A DNA stretch of 64,000 nucleotides from Glandiceps talaboti (lineage: Eukaryota; Hemichordata; Enteropneusta; Spengelidae). The notes below the pieces were generated by a model. It was not told the origin of the DNA. It saw only the letters and a list, made by a program, of their open reading frames with translations, and did no database searches. The stretch spans positions 23,831,681 through 23,895,680 of the forward strand of contig NC_135552.1 in assembly GCF_964340395.1 (NCBI RefSeq), in the 5' to 3' direction. Each line of letters opens with the position of its first letter. The stretch's first letter is position 1. A program made the position numbers and the translations under genes. Below are positions 49,905 through 63,730 of this stretch, one piece after another.

Positions 49905-50157
49905 CAGTCTAATGGTATGATGCTATAGTACTATGCTTTTCTCAATGTGATGCTGAAAGTAGTTAACTGCACTTTTTTCAGTCAAATATTGTGATGCTAA
50001 AGTACTATACTTTCTTACTACTCTATACTTGGTGCTAAAAGTAGTGACATGTAGCAGCACTTTCTCAGTCAAATATTGTGATATTAAAGTATTGAATTAC
50101 TTTCTCTATTGTGAAAGTACTTATAACTGTAACAAACTGTACTTTTGTCTGTCAAAT
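49905..50157. repeat. Degenerate tandem repeat, three to four copies of 74-87 bp
   Basis: CAGTCAAATATTGTGATGCT followed by AAAGTACTATACTTTC recurs with starts near 49905, 49979, 50066 and 50149. Confidence 0.75.
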
Positions 50158-50631
50158 AATGTGAAGGGTACTTTATTTACAAATGTAACTTGTTGTTTGG
50201 CATTTTGATAGCAAATAATTGTCTCTAAATGCAAATAATACAGATGTATATAATACATAAACCATATAAATTTAAGTAAGTAGCAGCATTTGAAATGAAA
50301 ACAGGAGGTATTGTTTATCCAGGGTCAAAGACATACATGCTCATGTCAATATTTTGTAAAACTGTAGACTGAGCCAAACTTTAGTTATAAAATGAAACTT
50401 GCTTTAATTTTGAACAATAGGGGATAGGTTCACCACTACGCTAGATCTAACCTTAGCTGTGTGGTAGTTTGGATTTTTACAGTATTGCAGAATTTGTAGT
50501 CGATACAACAGCTCTGTTTATTGTGCTATGCTATATTTTATCCATTGTTTTCCTATACCTATATTGCTACTAACTCTGTGAAGTCTATCTGTATGTATCA
50601 AAATGAACAATTAATCAAATATGTGATTTGA

Positions 50632-50709
<78 letters not shown>

Positions 50710-50723
50710 GACACAGAGACAGA
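50632..50723. repeat. Compound microsatellite (GT)n(GA)n(CAGA)n
   Basis: About 9 GT, 10 GA and 11 ACAG/CAGA units in succession. Confidence 0.95.
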
Positions 50724-53700
50724 GGTTTAGCAAATGGATGCCAAGGAGTCTTTCATATTATATTATTCATAAGCAGTATGTCAGAACATGTAGATACTTC
50801 CTTTATGACAAAATGGAGAAATCCATTAATTAACACATACATATATTTATGTCTTTTACTTGCTATATACTTTATACTTTTGATTCTAAAAGATGGAAGT
50901 GTCTCCATTATACATTATATTTGTGTAAGATGAGGTTGTTTTTAAAGTTCCATAAACTTTACACCAATTATTGGCACTTTTTTGACTGACGCACGGCAGC
51001 TAGATAGATCAACATTATGCATATGAGTAGCATTATGAATGACAATCATAGTGAAGTCTCCACCCACTGTTCCAAACAGTCTATTAGTGTTGCAGGGAAG
51101 TAACAGCCTCACGCTGTCTGCTGGTAAAAATTCTTCATAATATCAGTGATTCAACCAAAGGTCGTAATTTGCAGCTCCATGTAAGTTCACCAACGATCTC
51201 TACTTAACTGTTGTTGTGTTCTTTTACAATACTGTGTTCGTCTTTGTCATTCATTGCCGTAGCTAGCCCCAGTCTGAAAAAAAAAGCCGATTAGTGTCAC
51301 TGTTCACAAGGTTGTTGTCACTTTCACTGCAGCTGTGTGTATACGCTCACTCGCTCACTAGTCTATTCAAAGCTGGGCCTTTTACCTGACAGATTTAATT
51401 AGCTCAAGTGTTTAAACATTAATTTTAGCTTTCTCAACAAGGTAACTGAACCTATTGTTAACTAATAATGCCAGTATTGTTTCTGTAAGTAACACATCTC
51501 ATGTTTTATGCAAGTACTAGTTGTTTTCAAACAAGGTATAGAAGTACTACTCTACCTTCGTCAAACCCTTTGTATACAATTACTTAATGGACTGGCATAT
51601 TTGCTGTAGTTTTCCCATGACCAAAAGAAGCAAACATTTGAAAATTGTGGTCCAATGAGATCTATAAAAGTTATTTCATAGAGACTACATGTACATTGTA
51701 GGTTTAGAAACTTAATTTCAATTTGGTGAGTACTGTTGAGTATTATAGGCTTCACAGTGATGTACGTACCACAAGCAAATTGCACATCGAGCTTTACTCA
51801 CAAACACTAGTATAAGGTGTATGTGTACAGCAAATGTTTGTGCAGCAAATTCACATTTCCACTTCAGAGAATTTTTGGACTGTATTCAAATATTCAATTG
51901 AAAATCAATGTGAGTCTTTATAGAATGAAAACATGCATGCGATACTCATTTAATGTCGGTTTAAATATGTCCTAATACACTGCAAGTATTCCCTACACAT
52001 TCCAAAATGATTTCACTAGGTAAATTGTCATACATCATGTACGCATTCTGAATTAGAAGTCTCGCCAGTTTCATTTTAAAAGAAGTTTGTCCAGCATTGT
52101 AAGAAATTGAACCTAAGTTGTTTTATTAGTCTCATAATTCTTTGTCTCTATTCTTATATGCTCTGAAACATTTAGAAACATTTTTGGCCTTAGGATGCCG
52201 ATAAATTGAATCGGCGGCCATTTTCTCCATTCACTCAGCAATGTAGTAATTGGACAGCTTTGTGTTTCATATTGACTTGCTGTATGTGGGTTTCATATTT
52301 GTAGTTCAAAATTTATTTTAGTCACATCCTAAACTTTAATCATTCCTGAAAAACAATGGAAATTGACAGTTGCATGAAATGTAAGACGGTGAGAGAGATA
52401 GTCATAAATTTTATAAAGGCAGCTATCTGATAAGTCATTCCCTGTGCTTCCATTATGATATTATCTCTGTCTTCATTGTTGTATCCCTATCATCACTGTA
52501 GTCACTGCACAGAGATATACATATTTCATTCAGTATGCAGTTACTGCTCATAATAGATCTAAATCTCCATGGGTAAAAGATAAATTTTGCTAACAGATAC
52601 ACTATAATGGAAAAAATAATGCAGTTTAATATGGTGTCATTTGTTTTAGTCGTCTACAGGAACAGAAAACAAATTGTTGTAGAATTTTCTTTTTATTGAA
52701 GTGTAGCTTGAAAAAAAAAAGCCAAAGGGTGTGAGTGAGGGAAAAATTGAAATTCATTGAAACATTTTGGGTTTGAATCGAAGCTGTTGACAAAAATCAT
52801 GAAAGTTGACTGGGTATGATTTTAAGGATGTGTACAAGGCATGGTTTAGTGATGTAACATCGAGTGGCAGTCTCTACTGTGTATCGATATGATAGAATTC
52901 ACTGGTAACACGTTCACTGAACTACTCGTCTCTTTACGCCAACGGTAATACAGGTTCTTGTCTATGTAAAAATTAACATTGCCTGGAGAAAAGGAATTTC
53001 ATTAACTGAACTAAAGCGACAGCAGAGGGTAGGACAAAATAAAAAAAAATTGGTTAAATTCTACCTACTCAAGCATGGTATGTGGAAAAAGTGTATGTAT
53101 TGCCAGTAACCACTTTTGAATTTTAATCATTACAAGTGAACAACACAATGCAAAAACTAATGTTTACCTAGACCGAGTACTTTCTACCATTGTACAATTA
53201 TCGCATTTCTATCCGGTATCATTGAATATTGGGTACCTGGAATACAACTGAACTCTTTCTAGGGCACCTTTATTTCCCCTCGAACCTCAGTCTACATCAC
53301 ATGTGTAAATGTTGTTCTGTGTACAACAAGTAAGAGAACAGAAACAGTATTGTTTGTCTAACTTGCTGGGAGAGCAGCAAGTCTCTCTTGAAAGAAGCGC
53401 TTTGCATTGAAATCCACACGTACAATTTCATGAGTACAACAAGATAGCATACACAAGATATATAAGGAGGTCCAGAAAGCAGAAAGCTAGAATTGAATTT
53501 GATAAAACTACTTTCCATATATGCCCTGAGGCCCAAATAGTTTCTGTAAATTCATTTGCGTTTTCTATATATGCACTGTAGATTGTAATTTGCGGGAAAT
53601 CTAATACACGTTGCTACATCTAGGTTACATTGTAACAAAATTACAATTCATCTCAGGACAACTAAAAATGTATACATTTTAGTACTACTCAGAAGTGATG

Positions 53701-55543
53701 ATATTTAATCCAACCTCAAAATAGTGTAATTCCTACTGGCAATCACAACTGAAGTCATGAGAGGTCACTTCTCTGCGCATGTATTTTTCAGAAGTTAGGA
53801 GTGAAAAGCCATTAAACTATTAATATTTAATCATGTTATGGTCTATTCTGGTCAAAGATCATGCAATACTACAAGCATGTAGATGAAAAGGAAAGAAATT
53901 CACTTTAAAAAAAACACCTACAAATTGATGCTGTATGGTTTTAATGGTACATATAGCAGTCAGATGCTCATTTGTATGTTAAAGTAACTGTAAAATTACA
54001 TAGTTTGTTTACCTCAGTTTTGTGACTTAGAATATTTCATTTGTTCAAATCTAATATTTGAACAAAAAGTATAAAAAAGAAATATTGTTTGTGATTGTAG
54101 ATACGAGTTCAAACAGATTCTTGATAAACATTTTAAGTTGGGAAAAAAAGACAAGTTTGTTTTATCCAGGTAAACCTCACCTTTCCTGCCTTCACATATC
54201 TTAATATTCTACAGAAGTGCTCTGCTATTGTCTGAAGTCTTACCTAAGACACAAAAGAATATGTTAAAGCAGTTGGATTCCTGTCAAAGCATTGTCACTA
54301 AGGCACCAAAACCCACTCATCACTGTCAGTAGACAGTGTAGCATATTTACACAGTCGACCTGGAGTGTCCTTGCAGGCTTTGTGTTACCCAGGTCATCCC
54401 CAAGCCTGTACAGTTTGATTGTTATTTGGAAATGTTCAATTTGCCGTGAGTAATTCATTGCTGGTATTCAGCACTGTAAGTTTACAGTCTACTGGGCCAA
54501 ATCACTTCAAGATATATTCTGTAGACTGTCAGGTTTATTGATTTCAATACAACAAACCAACTGACTGGAAAATTATCTTCAAGGTAATAGTATTGAATAT
54601 TTTGAACAATGACGAAATGTTGATTTCCACGTTGGTTAAAATGAAACAACATTTTGACACTTAAAGAGAGCAGATTTGATAGAAACAGTGCTGCCAAGTC
54701 TTTACTAGTAAGACTCTGATATGATAGATGACAGTTTACCATAAAATATTGTTTGTAAAAATGAAAGAATAGAACACAAAACTGAGGAAGATAATATGGA
54801 GTTGGTACAACTTAGTTTTTTACTGACTTGACTTATCAGTACTCATGATGCAAAAATCCACCTTCTTCCTTCTTCTTCATGAAATACTGTAAACCTACAT
54901 AGTTTTGCTGAAGACAAATGTTTGCTAATTTTGGTGAGAATGAAAAAAATGACACAAAAAAGTGTTACAGAGTGAAAATGTCTTATTTATACATGTATCC
55001 ATTAACACTGTATCAGGCTCAAGAAGGTGCAAATTAGGTCTAGTCTGTGGAAACTAGTCTAACATCTTAAAAATTGCAAAATTTGTTGGGGGGAAAATAT
55101 CTAGATATATAGATCATTTTGAAATACTGTAGGCATATGTACGTTCAACACTCAATCCTCTACATATATATTACTGCCTTGAACCTCTACTGTAAATATA
55201 GAATGCTTTTACATGACAAGGTTAATTACTTCCCATGAAAACAGGAATTCAGACTTGCAATTTTACCGTGACTTCATGTTTGTTGTATGCTTTTGACAAG
55301 ATGCATCTAATGTGGGGTTTTTTCCAAGCACCTTTACATGTATCTAGACTCAATGTTGTATCATGATTGTTGGTATGTATTCGTTAATATAGACATTCAA
55401 GGTATTACAAGAAATACTTTGTTTTATGTCTTCATTGTTAAACTGCAGAAGATATATGATTGATAGCGAAAGGTGTGATCATTAGCTAGTCTAGTGCTAC
55501 CATAGGGCATATTGCTTACTTTTAAGCATATGAAATAACTGAA
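50724..55543. other. Intergenic, nothing recognisable
   Basis: About 4.8 kb AT-rich. A short CpG-containing stretch at 52190-52230 (GGCGGCCATTTT) resembles a YY1 site but no gene is seen beside it. Confidence 0.4.
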
Positions 55544-55590
55544 TTATATCATTGCAACTGCCCCATTATATCATTGCAACTGCCATATCA
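55544..55590. repeat. Two tandem copies of about 24 bp
   Basis: TTATATCATTGCAACTGCC occurs twice in succession. Confidence 0.8.
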
Positions 55591-57821
55591 GAAAGCAGTA
55601 TGACCTTTCACAGATAGCATTGCAAGTATGGATATGTGTATGAGCTCATTAACAGCATCTACAGGGATGTTATATATATTTTTTAGTCTGGTTGCCTTTC
55701 AGAAATATGAACTACATCTGTTGGTCTGCAAAAACAATATGTATGTTTTCAGCATTCTTGACCAAACAATTCTGTTGAAGTCTTCGAACTGTTCAATTTT
55801 CAAATATGTTTAGTGCGTAAAGAAACGGTATCTATTGATGTCTTTTGAAGTCTTTGAATACTTCTCAAATGTTAAAGTTATGCTGTCTTGTAGGAATATT
55901 TTCTGTTTAAGTCAGGTTGATGGGAATCTGTCTTATCTGTAAAATCCACTTTACTATTCAAATAAAACTACAGTACAAAATATGCATGTTACATGTAAGG
56001 TAACTTCTAAGACTAAAATGTCATGAGTTCCCTTTCAGTTAGTAACAAGTCAACTGATTGGTTTCAATATAAATGTATGTGATGGCATTTCTAGGGCGTC
56101 CTGTTCTGACCTGGCACACACACTCTCTTCAACATTGGCAAATACATGAAAAACATGTATGCCAATGTATATGCTCTGTCATACATAATAAACTTCATAG
56201 ATTTGATCATGTGATAGTGTGTACCAATAACCAATGTACCATGAATACATACTTCTAGGTTATAGTGCTAAATAAGTCAGAATGGTATATTTACCATATT
56301 TTGGTCCATGAAAGCTTTTAAATGGTATTTATTCACTGGAATGATTAATGACGGAGGCCAACTTACAAGGATGTTGTTGTTTACAAAAGTTAATTATACA
56401 GATTTATTGTATGTCTAGAGAAAACAAATTATCATATTTCAAATACATGACTCGAATATTAAACTTTGTATCATGCAAGGATTTAGGTTCTTCTTTCAGT
56501 AATTGAAATAAAATATGTACAAAAAAAGCATTGAAACTATAATCGATCATATTTATGAAAACTGGCATTCCTAGAGATAATCTCTGTTTTAATATGGTAG
56601 ACAAAATGTTCAACCTACACTTAACCACTGTGACTTAACTGCTGCAGGGAAATAATGACATGTTTGGTAATGTTGCTATGTTACATGTAATTTGTAATTT
56701 TGCATATTCTTTTTAGAGTTTCTGTACATCGCACTGTGACGTATGTGTAGTGCGTTTTCTAAGAAATTAAAATAAATAATAATAATAATGTATGTATTTC
56801 TTACTGACTTTTCTGTCAAAATGTGAGAATACTAGGATGAGGCTTCCTTAGATAAAAAAACAACAACATTTATTAAGATATTCGTCCTAAATATGTATGT
56901 TTTAATCATGTTACACTTTACAGAAACCCAGAGTGTAACAAATAATAACCTACCCGTACATGTACATTATCACTAGTCAAACAAGTATTAAAGTGGGATT
57001 TTGTGAATTCGATTTTCTCATTTAACCAAATTATCCTCGACACTAATATAGGAATACAGTGTACAAATCTAGTTCAGCCCCCTCCAGTGTACATATCGTG
57101 TAGTTACGCTATAAATGCCACTAAACTAATCGTAGCCTTGCGATATGAAAAGGTGGTGGATTTTTACCTTGAGACATACAAATTTACACAATACCTTTTA
57201 CATTGCAATTAGTATTCCAGTCAGTGTAAATAATCAATGCTGTGTATGAAACGTTTTGTCATTGCTTGGCTGTTCCGCTGTTATTTCAAGCATTCACACC
57301 TCTTACCTGGTAACAGGTCAGCCATGCATTAATGAATCAAATTCCATTTCTACTTCATAGACTTGGCCAATTTAATTTCCAGCTGAATATGTTGACAATT
57401 GTAAAAAGCAGTGGAATGAAACACTGACCTTATATGTCCCCGTCTGTTCTCCTAAAATATAATATTACATTATTCTATGGCATTTATTTATTTTCTTCGA
57501 AATTTTGAAATCAATTTTAAAAATATTAAGTGTCAACAAAGTATATTTCAAAGAGCGCACTTGATGTAAACAATTTTTTCTGCCTTTCTTTTGATACAGT
57601 GAAGAATTACTTACATTTATATTTTTGCCTATTGAAACATTTTTAATTATACCATGCACAAGCCAAATTATTGTCTGTGAACAGAAAATATGGATTACAG
57701 ACCTCTGTATGATGTCAGCCTGTGTCTACGTCTCTAAGGTTCTTTGTTGCTTGAAATAAGAGTCAAAATGTTCCAAATCACCATTATTTTATCCAATCTT
57801 TCTAAAGTTTATGCTTGAAGA

Positions 57822-57948
57822 AGTATAATTATATTATTCCCCAATATTTTTCTTCATCCAGTGGAAAATACTCATGACCTAAGTGACTTTTAGTGACAAA
57901 AGCCCCTTAAGTCACTCATATTTTCTTAGGTTAAACGAATAATATCTA
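57822..57948. mobile_element. Foldback MITE, copy B (shorter, inverted relative to copy A)
   Basis: TATAATTATATTATTCCCCA, then ATATTTTTCTTCATCCAG and GGAAAATACTCATGACC at the left, with a degenerate inverse ending GAATAATATCTAA at the right. It matches the reverse complement of the element at 8166-8316 from end to end but is about 20 bp shorter. Confidence 0.75.
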
Positions 57949-58086
57949 ATCATCATTAATAATCAAGGGATTTGTAGCATCACATTTATAACCAAAGTTA
58001 TACAAAACTAAACGAACAAATCAATGATATAATTTTCAGAAAGCTGAAAATATTCATGTTGTGGGTATTCAACACTATACTTTATT

Positions 58087-58149
58087 CCTCTTTCTCCCAA
58101 GTTGCACTAATAGTTGTGTACAAACAATAGACCCCCAGGGAGAAAGAGG
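58087..58149. repeat. Inverted repeat, 12-bp arms
   Basis: CCTCTTTCTCCC (58087-58098) and GGGAGAAAGAGG (58138-58149) pair perfectly across about 39 bases. It may be a small MITE; no clear target duplication. Confidence 0.5.
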
Positions 58150-58626
58150 ATAGACTGTAAGCGACAGCAATGCACAGAGTGCCAACAAGGATGAACCTTT
58201 CACAGCATCAGTGTAGATTTTTAGGTGCATCCAGAAATTGTCATGAGAATCATAGAGAAACTATGCGTGTGTTAACCTGTCAGTACACTACAGGTTATGT
58301 TATACTAACTTCCGCCCACAGATTGACATCAATATGATACTAGATGAGCTTTATGTAAATATATCCATAGATTGATAAATGGTATCGCAAGTTGAACTAT
58401 GTCATTTTCATCATCAATCAATCTAAATGCTTAATATGAAGAATTGAACACTTGTCATTTTTTCCTTGCAATTTACACTATGCAGTACATATTTTAAAGT
58501 CCTTGAATATATTAAAGAGAGTAAAATTGTGGTGAAGCTACTTATCATTCTCTTAAGTTTACAGACTATATTTGTGATGTTCATAAATATTATACCAATT
58601 ATTCGGTCAGCAAAATTGTTCACATA

Positions 58627-58868
58627 TTTCCAAATATGGTCATCCCTTTGTTTCGAAGTTTCCAAATATGGTCTTGCTGTCCCATATTTACCAGTTTCCA
58701 AGTATTGTTGGCCCAGTGTCTAGAGGATTCCAAATACGGTCAGCCCCTTGTTTAGGTGTTCCAAATATGGTAAACCCTGTATTAGAGATTTCCAAATATG
58801 GCCAGCTTCTTGTTCACATGTTCCAAATATGGGTGGCCCTATGTGAGATGTTTCCAAATATGGTCTGC
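58627..58868. repeat. Minisatellite, eight copies of 31-36 bp
   Basis: Each unit begins TTTCCAAATATGGTC and continues with a looser, often CCCTTGT-like, tail. Starts are near 58627, 58659, 58695, 58727, 58758, 58788, 58820 and 58851. It creates open frames on both strands that I reject as genes. Confidence 0.92.
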
Positions 58869-61800
58869 TGCCATTTGTCAGTCTGTAGGAACAGAAAAAC
58901 ACAGACAAATCAGAACTTAGTATTCCAGGTGTTCAAAAGTTTGACTCATGAAAACCTGATTTATTACATGGAATGGATGTGGAAAGAAAAGATGATGTCT
59001 GAAATTTTATATGAAGTAATAACATAAATCTTCATTTACTGGCAATTCAGTAATGTCACTGGAGAGACTCATAAAAATGTGTGTCATGAGTCATGTGTGT
59101 TGAAGTGTACAATGGGTTATGTTGCTGTGTGAAAATTAAACGTAATTTTACAGTTCTCTGCTTGGTTGCAGTCTTAGTAAGACAGGGTTGAATACATGTA
59201 CCCTTACAGAATGACCAGCTGCAATCTGAAGTGGGTAACATGCATAATGATAATGTATTTGTATTAATGCGTTCATATGTAGATTTGTCAAGTTTGTAGT
59301 GATTGATAATAAAGAAATGACCAGTTTCAGTTTTACATGTAAAGTATTTTAACATAAAATATTAATATGTTGTAACATTTAACAACCTTAATTAAATTTG
59401 TAATGATGGGATGAACAATGGCAAGCATACGATGATAATATTATGATAGTGTACCTACAGTACATTTCTTCATAAATTGTCATTAGTTTATAATGATTGA
59501 TAGAGAAATAACCAAAACATGTTAATTGCTTCCTTGTAAAATATTAGTATATCTTAATATAACCTGACTACATGAATAGGTTGAATGTAGAGTAGATTTG
59601 TAACGAAGGGATCAAGGTTGGTAATGTTATGATAATGTATACCTGTACATTCCTTTGCAAATTATCCAAGTTTGTAATGATTGATAACAGAAATAATACT
59701 ACACATACATGTTTACAGTTATATGTAACAAAAAACCTGACTGGGAGTGTAGATTAAATTCATAATGAAGGTATAAACAGCACCAATCATGGATTACTAT
59801 ACTACACAGCTTTCATGCCGACTTTGTTATGTCACTCTATATCCTGTGTGACAGTTGTAATAAATGAATGTGGTTTACTTAGTTCAAAATTTAATGAAAA
59901 TGTATGCATTACTGATTAATTGGATACAGGTACAAACACATGTACATGTACTCAACACGTGAAAAAAAATAGACCTCATCGGTAACAATACTGTATGCAA
60001 CAACAGCATGCATTCTGTATGTATATAATTATGTGTATGCATGTTGGGGGAGTGTACGTATGTATGTATGTATGCATCGGGAGAGGTAGTACTTGACCAT
60101 TTGTTACACTGTTCTTGTTAAACAAAGAAAATCAGTTTTGATGTTTTAGTATTTATTCTTCGATTCATTAATAAACAATGGAATCATTACTGCCATAATA
60201 ATGGTACTTGTCCTAAGTCACAGTGTCATCCCTAACTACTTATAACCATATTATCACTTCTGAAAATAAATCAATAGAATCATGAGATATCATGTAATGA
60301 TAAAATGATATTATTTTATTAGATTAAAATAAGTATCTCATAAAATCAATTGTTTTCTATTAAAATGGCAGGTGCAAGTTGGGGCAGTAGAACATAATGA
60401 TACACTCAATATAGCAAATAATCTAGAACTGACAGGGTTTTGTCTTTGCCTCTGTAGAGCTTGATGTGTTACCTGAATCTTGTGCATTTAACTGTCCATC
60501 ACCATGTCTTTTATTCATATGTAAATTTCAATGATTTGTATGTATAATCAAATCATATGCAGGTCATAATGCTAACAGATGGTCAGTAGAGGGTATTTAA
60601 TTAATTCCTATGTATGACCAGGCGTATGCTTAATTGGGTTGCTATGTTTGTGTTTACTTTGAAATTTATCAACTAGAATGATATGATAAATATATTCTGT
60701 ATGAAAAATCAAACTTTTCACAAAATATAAGTTATTGGTCAACAGCTATGTAAAACAGTGGAGTTACAGTTTTAGAATGAAATTCAAGCATGTAATTATT
60801 GAAATAAATAAACAAATGAATAATACATTTACAAGTATAGAGGTCTCATAGCATAGCTCTGCAACTTCAATACTGTGACCGTTTTTGTCAAATATTCTAT
60901 AATATGTCCAGTTCAGGCTTCGATTAAACAATATATTTTCAATTGTTATGCTTTTGGCTCATTTATGCATTTTGTTGTGTATTTCATACAGTGTATTGTT
61001 TCATGTTCATTTCAAGACACTCAGGTCTGCCCACAGACCTTAAAGTTGGCCATCAATGATCTTAATTAAGGTACGTGTAGGTGTGTATAGAGGACTTGTT
61101 TTTCTGCCCAACATATTGTACTGTGGACCAATGTACATGTTAATGAAATACCTCTAAGAGATTAAATGATTCATTGCCTGGCAAAAGTTTCATAGTGGTT
61201 TTTGGTACACTAACTGACCTTGAATGCATCAGTGAATTCTAACATATCTTTGGACAATTACAAAGTAATTTCTATGGAAACTGCTATGTTTATCCTGTCT
61301 TTTATCTCACAGAATATAGATTCCTTTCTCTACCAGCCTCCAGCTTGTACCATTTCAGAACTAACACTTTGAAAGAGAACTTGTATGTACATGTGTAAGA
61401 AAAGGTTTTCAAACATCACTGTCAAGTTGAAATATTGATTGAAATACACCAATAACTTGTTGTATCAGTGCCCTGTGGATATTGTAAGGAACATTTACAT
61501 CTACATGTTTGTGGCATCCTTTATGTCAGTGAATGGCAAACCAGACATACCGTCTACATACATATGTTTTCAAGAGTTTAAATCCCTTTTCTCATCTAGA
61601 TACAATATTTGATGTAAAAACACAGGTGGCCTGAAGCAAGTCTATGTAGTTTTCATAGTTTCCACGCACCTTCAAGAATTGTACTGGTTGTAGTCAAGCA
61701 TTCTCACAAACCAGAGTTACTATTTCTACCACTACATTTCGAAGAGGCTCGTAAAGAACTTTGCCGTAAAACAGGCCATGGTTTGCAATGATGTAGTCAA

Positions 61801-62039
61801 GATGTGTGCTAGCTTCAAAGTCATGTGACTTTGAACATACCAATATTAAGTAATCATAACCCCCCCCCCCCCAGAAAATGGAGGTTTACCAACTATATAT
61901 ATGGTAAAGACATCTTGTGATATGTCTGTTATATTTCATAACTAGCTAGAAATTGGTGCTATTATAATAAAGGTTAAAAAAATATTATTTCAATATTCCG
62001 ACTACACAGATATGTCTGCACTGATGTAGGTAGGTCTTC
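58869..62039. other. Intergenic, nothing recognisable
   Basis: AT-rich; a (GTAT)n stretch at 60055-60073 and a C run at about 61861-61872. No gene. Confidence 0.4.
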
Positions 62040-62800
62040 ACATGCCATCACTTCTAAACTCCAGTCAGTGCTAACACTGTAAGATTAAACATTAAAGACT
62101 GACTTAGTTCAACCATACACTGTTTGTCAATCATGAAACTTTCATGTGTACTTATAGAGGTGATATTAGACGCAATACTGATGAGTTCAAAATTACTGTT
62201 GGCAGTGCATGTTTTACAGCAGACACCTTGGTGCCAGCATTAGTAGAACAAATCAGGTGTTGGAGTAGAAGACGTAAGAAATCATTACTTTACACGGCTA
62301 GTTGAGTCACTAGCTGGCATTGAAGTAGTCAATGTGACATGTATGACAGCATTTCTACATCAGTGGTATTGATTTACTTTACTGAAGGTATCAAGTGTGA
62401 GATTGTTCATATCGTTCTGTTCTTCTAATCCAAATTTGTACAGTAGTACTTGATGTAAACAGAGTCTCCAAGTCTAAGATGTACCAGTTGTTGACTTGTA
62501 GTTGCGTCTGTCTCTACATCTTCTTTATACCTCAGTCTTGTACTGAATTCATATCTAAATTCTACAATTTCTGTCGTCTGGAGAGCATGAACATTAAATG
62601 CGATGAGTTTCTGACTCAGTCTGTCTTAGCTGAGATACCTTTAGTACTAGGTGAGAGACTTGGCAATCTGATTCCGCATACTAGCTTGACAGTAATGTTC
62701 TGGTGAACGACATTTTCAAGCCAGATAACCAAGTCTCTGGGCAACCTTTGTAGGCTTTTATGCCTCTTTGTAGCTTCTGTTTGTCATATGACCAAACCAT
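62040..62800 (-). other. Coding-like stretch of unknown identity
   Basis: Several consecutive open minus-strand frames have protein-like content, for example PRDLVIWLENVVHQNITVKL (about 62.67-62.75 kb) and EIVEFRYEFSTRLRYKEDVE (about 62.50-62.58 kb). The plus strand also has an open frame at 62110-62306 with GDIRRNTDEFKITVGSACF. None starts with a good ATG or is bounded by a clear splice pair on both sides. It may be a decayed coding sequence or chance. Confidence 0.2.
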
Positions 62801-63376
62801 GTGATAAATCAGAGAAACTGATCTGGCTTTATGTAACTGGGGCTGTCAAACTCTTTCTGTGAAATCTTTCACTCCTTTACCCAAATATTACAGTTTAAGT
62901 AGGCGTTAACATACAAATTTGTACCATGAAAGTCTACAATTCAAAATGAAATTGTTGTGTTTCATATTTCAGAATGTCGTCATTTTCATTCTCCGAGTGC
63001 CATGTTTAAAGCTACAAGGTGTACAAGTGATAGGATTAGCTGGTAGCCTTCAATTCTAAACAATAGAGACTGTCTATGATTCAATGAAACCTTGATTGAT
63101 AATAATAGTAACAGTAAAGAGTATCAATTATTCAAGAAACCTTTTACTTTCTCTTTATCAATAATGCAGTATTGTAAAATACTACCAGACTTTGATAAAA
63201 GAATTATATTGTAAAATATCACTAGAGTTTGATAAAAAAAAAACTAAGGTTTCTGAGCTGAGATTAATGTCATCCGTTTAGTCTAACATTTACAGATCTT
63301 TCCTTCAAGAGAGACACTCTAAGTTCTAAACAAAGTTCATTTGAAATTAAATGGTTTGACTAAAATGAAAAATGTC

Positions 63377-63730
63377 ATCAAAAGAAAATTCCCTCATCAC
63401 CATTTAGCAAATATATTCATCTGAACATAACAAAAGTCTACACCAAATCAAAAGAAAATTCCCTCATCACCATTTACTATATGATTTAGGAAATATATTC
63501 ATCTCAACATAGCAACAGTCTACACCAAATCAAAAGGAAGGCTCCCCTCAACACCATTTAAGAAATATATTCATCTCAACATAGCAAAAGTCTACACCAA
63601 ATCAAAAGGAAGGCTCCCCTCAACACCATTTAAGAAATATATTCATCTCAACATAGCAAAAGTCTACACCAAATCAAAAGGAAGGCTCCCCTCAACACCA
63701 TTTAGCAAATGCATCCATCTCAACACAACA
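63377..63730. repeat. Tandem repeat, five copies of about 70-72 bp
   Basis: Copies start at ATCAAAAG boxes at 63377, 63447, 63529, 63601 and 63673, each with CACCATTTA, AAATATATTCATCTCAACAT and AGTCTACACCAA. The last full units are exactly 72 bp and nearly identical. Confidence 0.95.

Noticed and set aside
58668-59027. 119-codon plus-strand frame and antisense frame
   Set aside because: It runs through the TTTCCAAATATGG array, whose copies are not multiples of three and shift the repeat phase; the frame is incidental.
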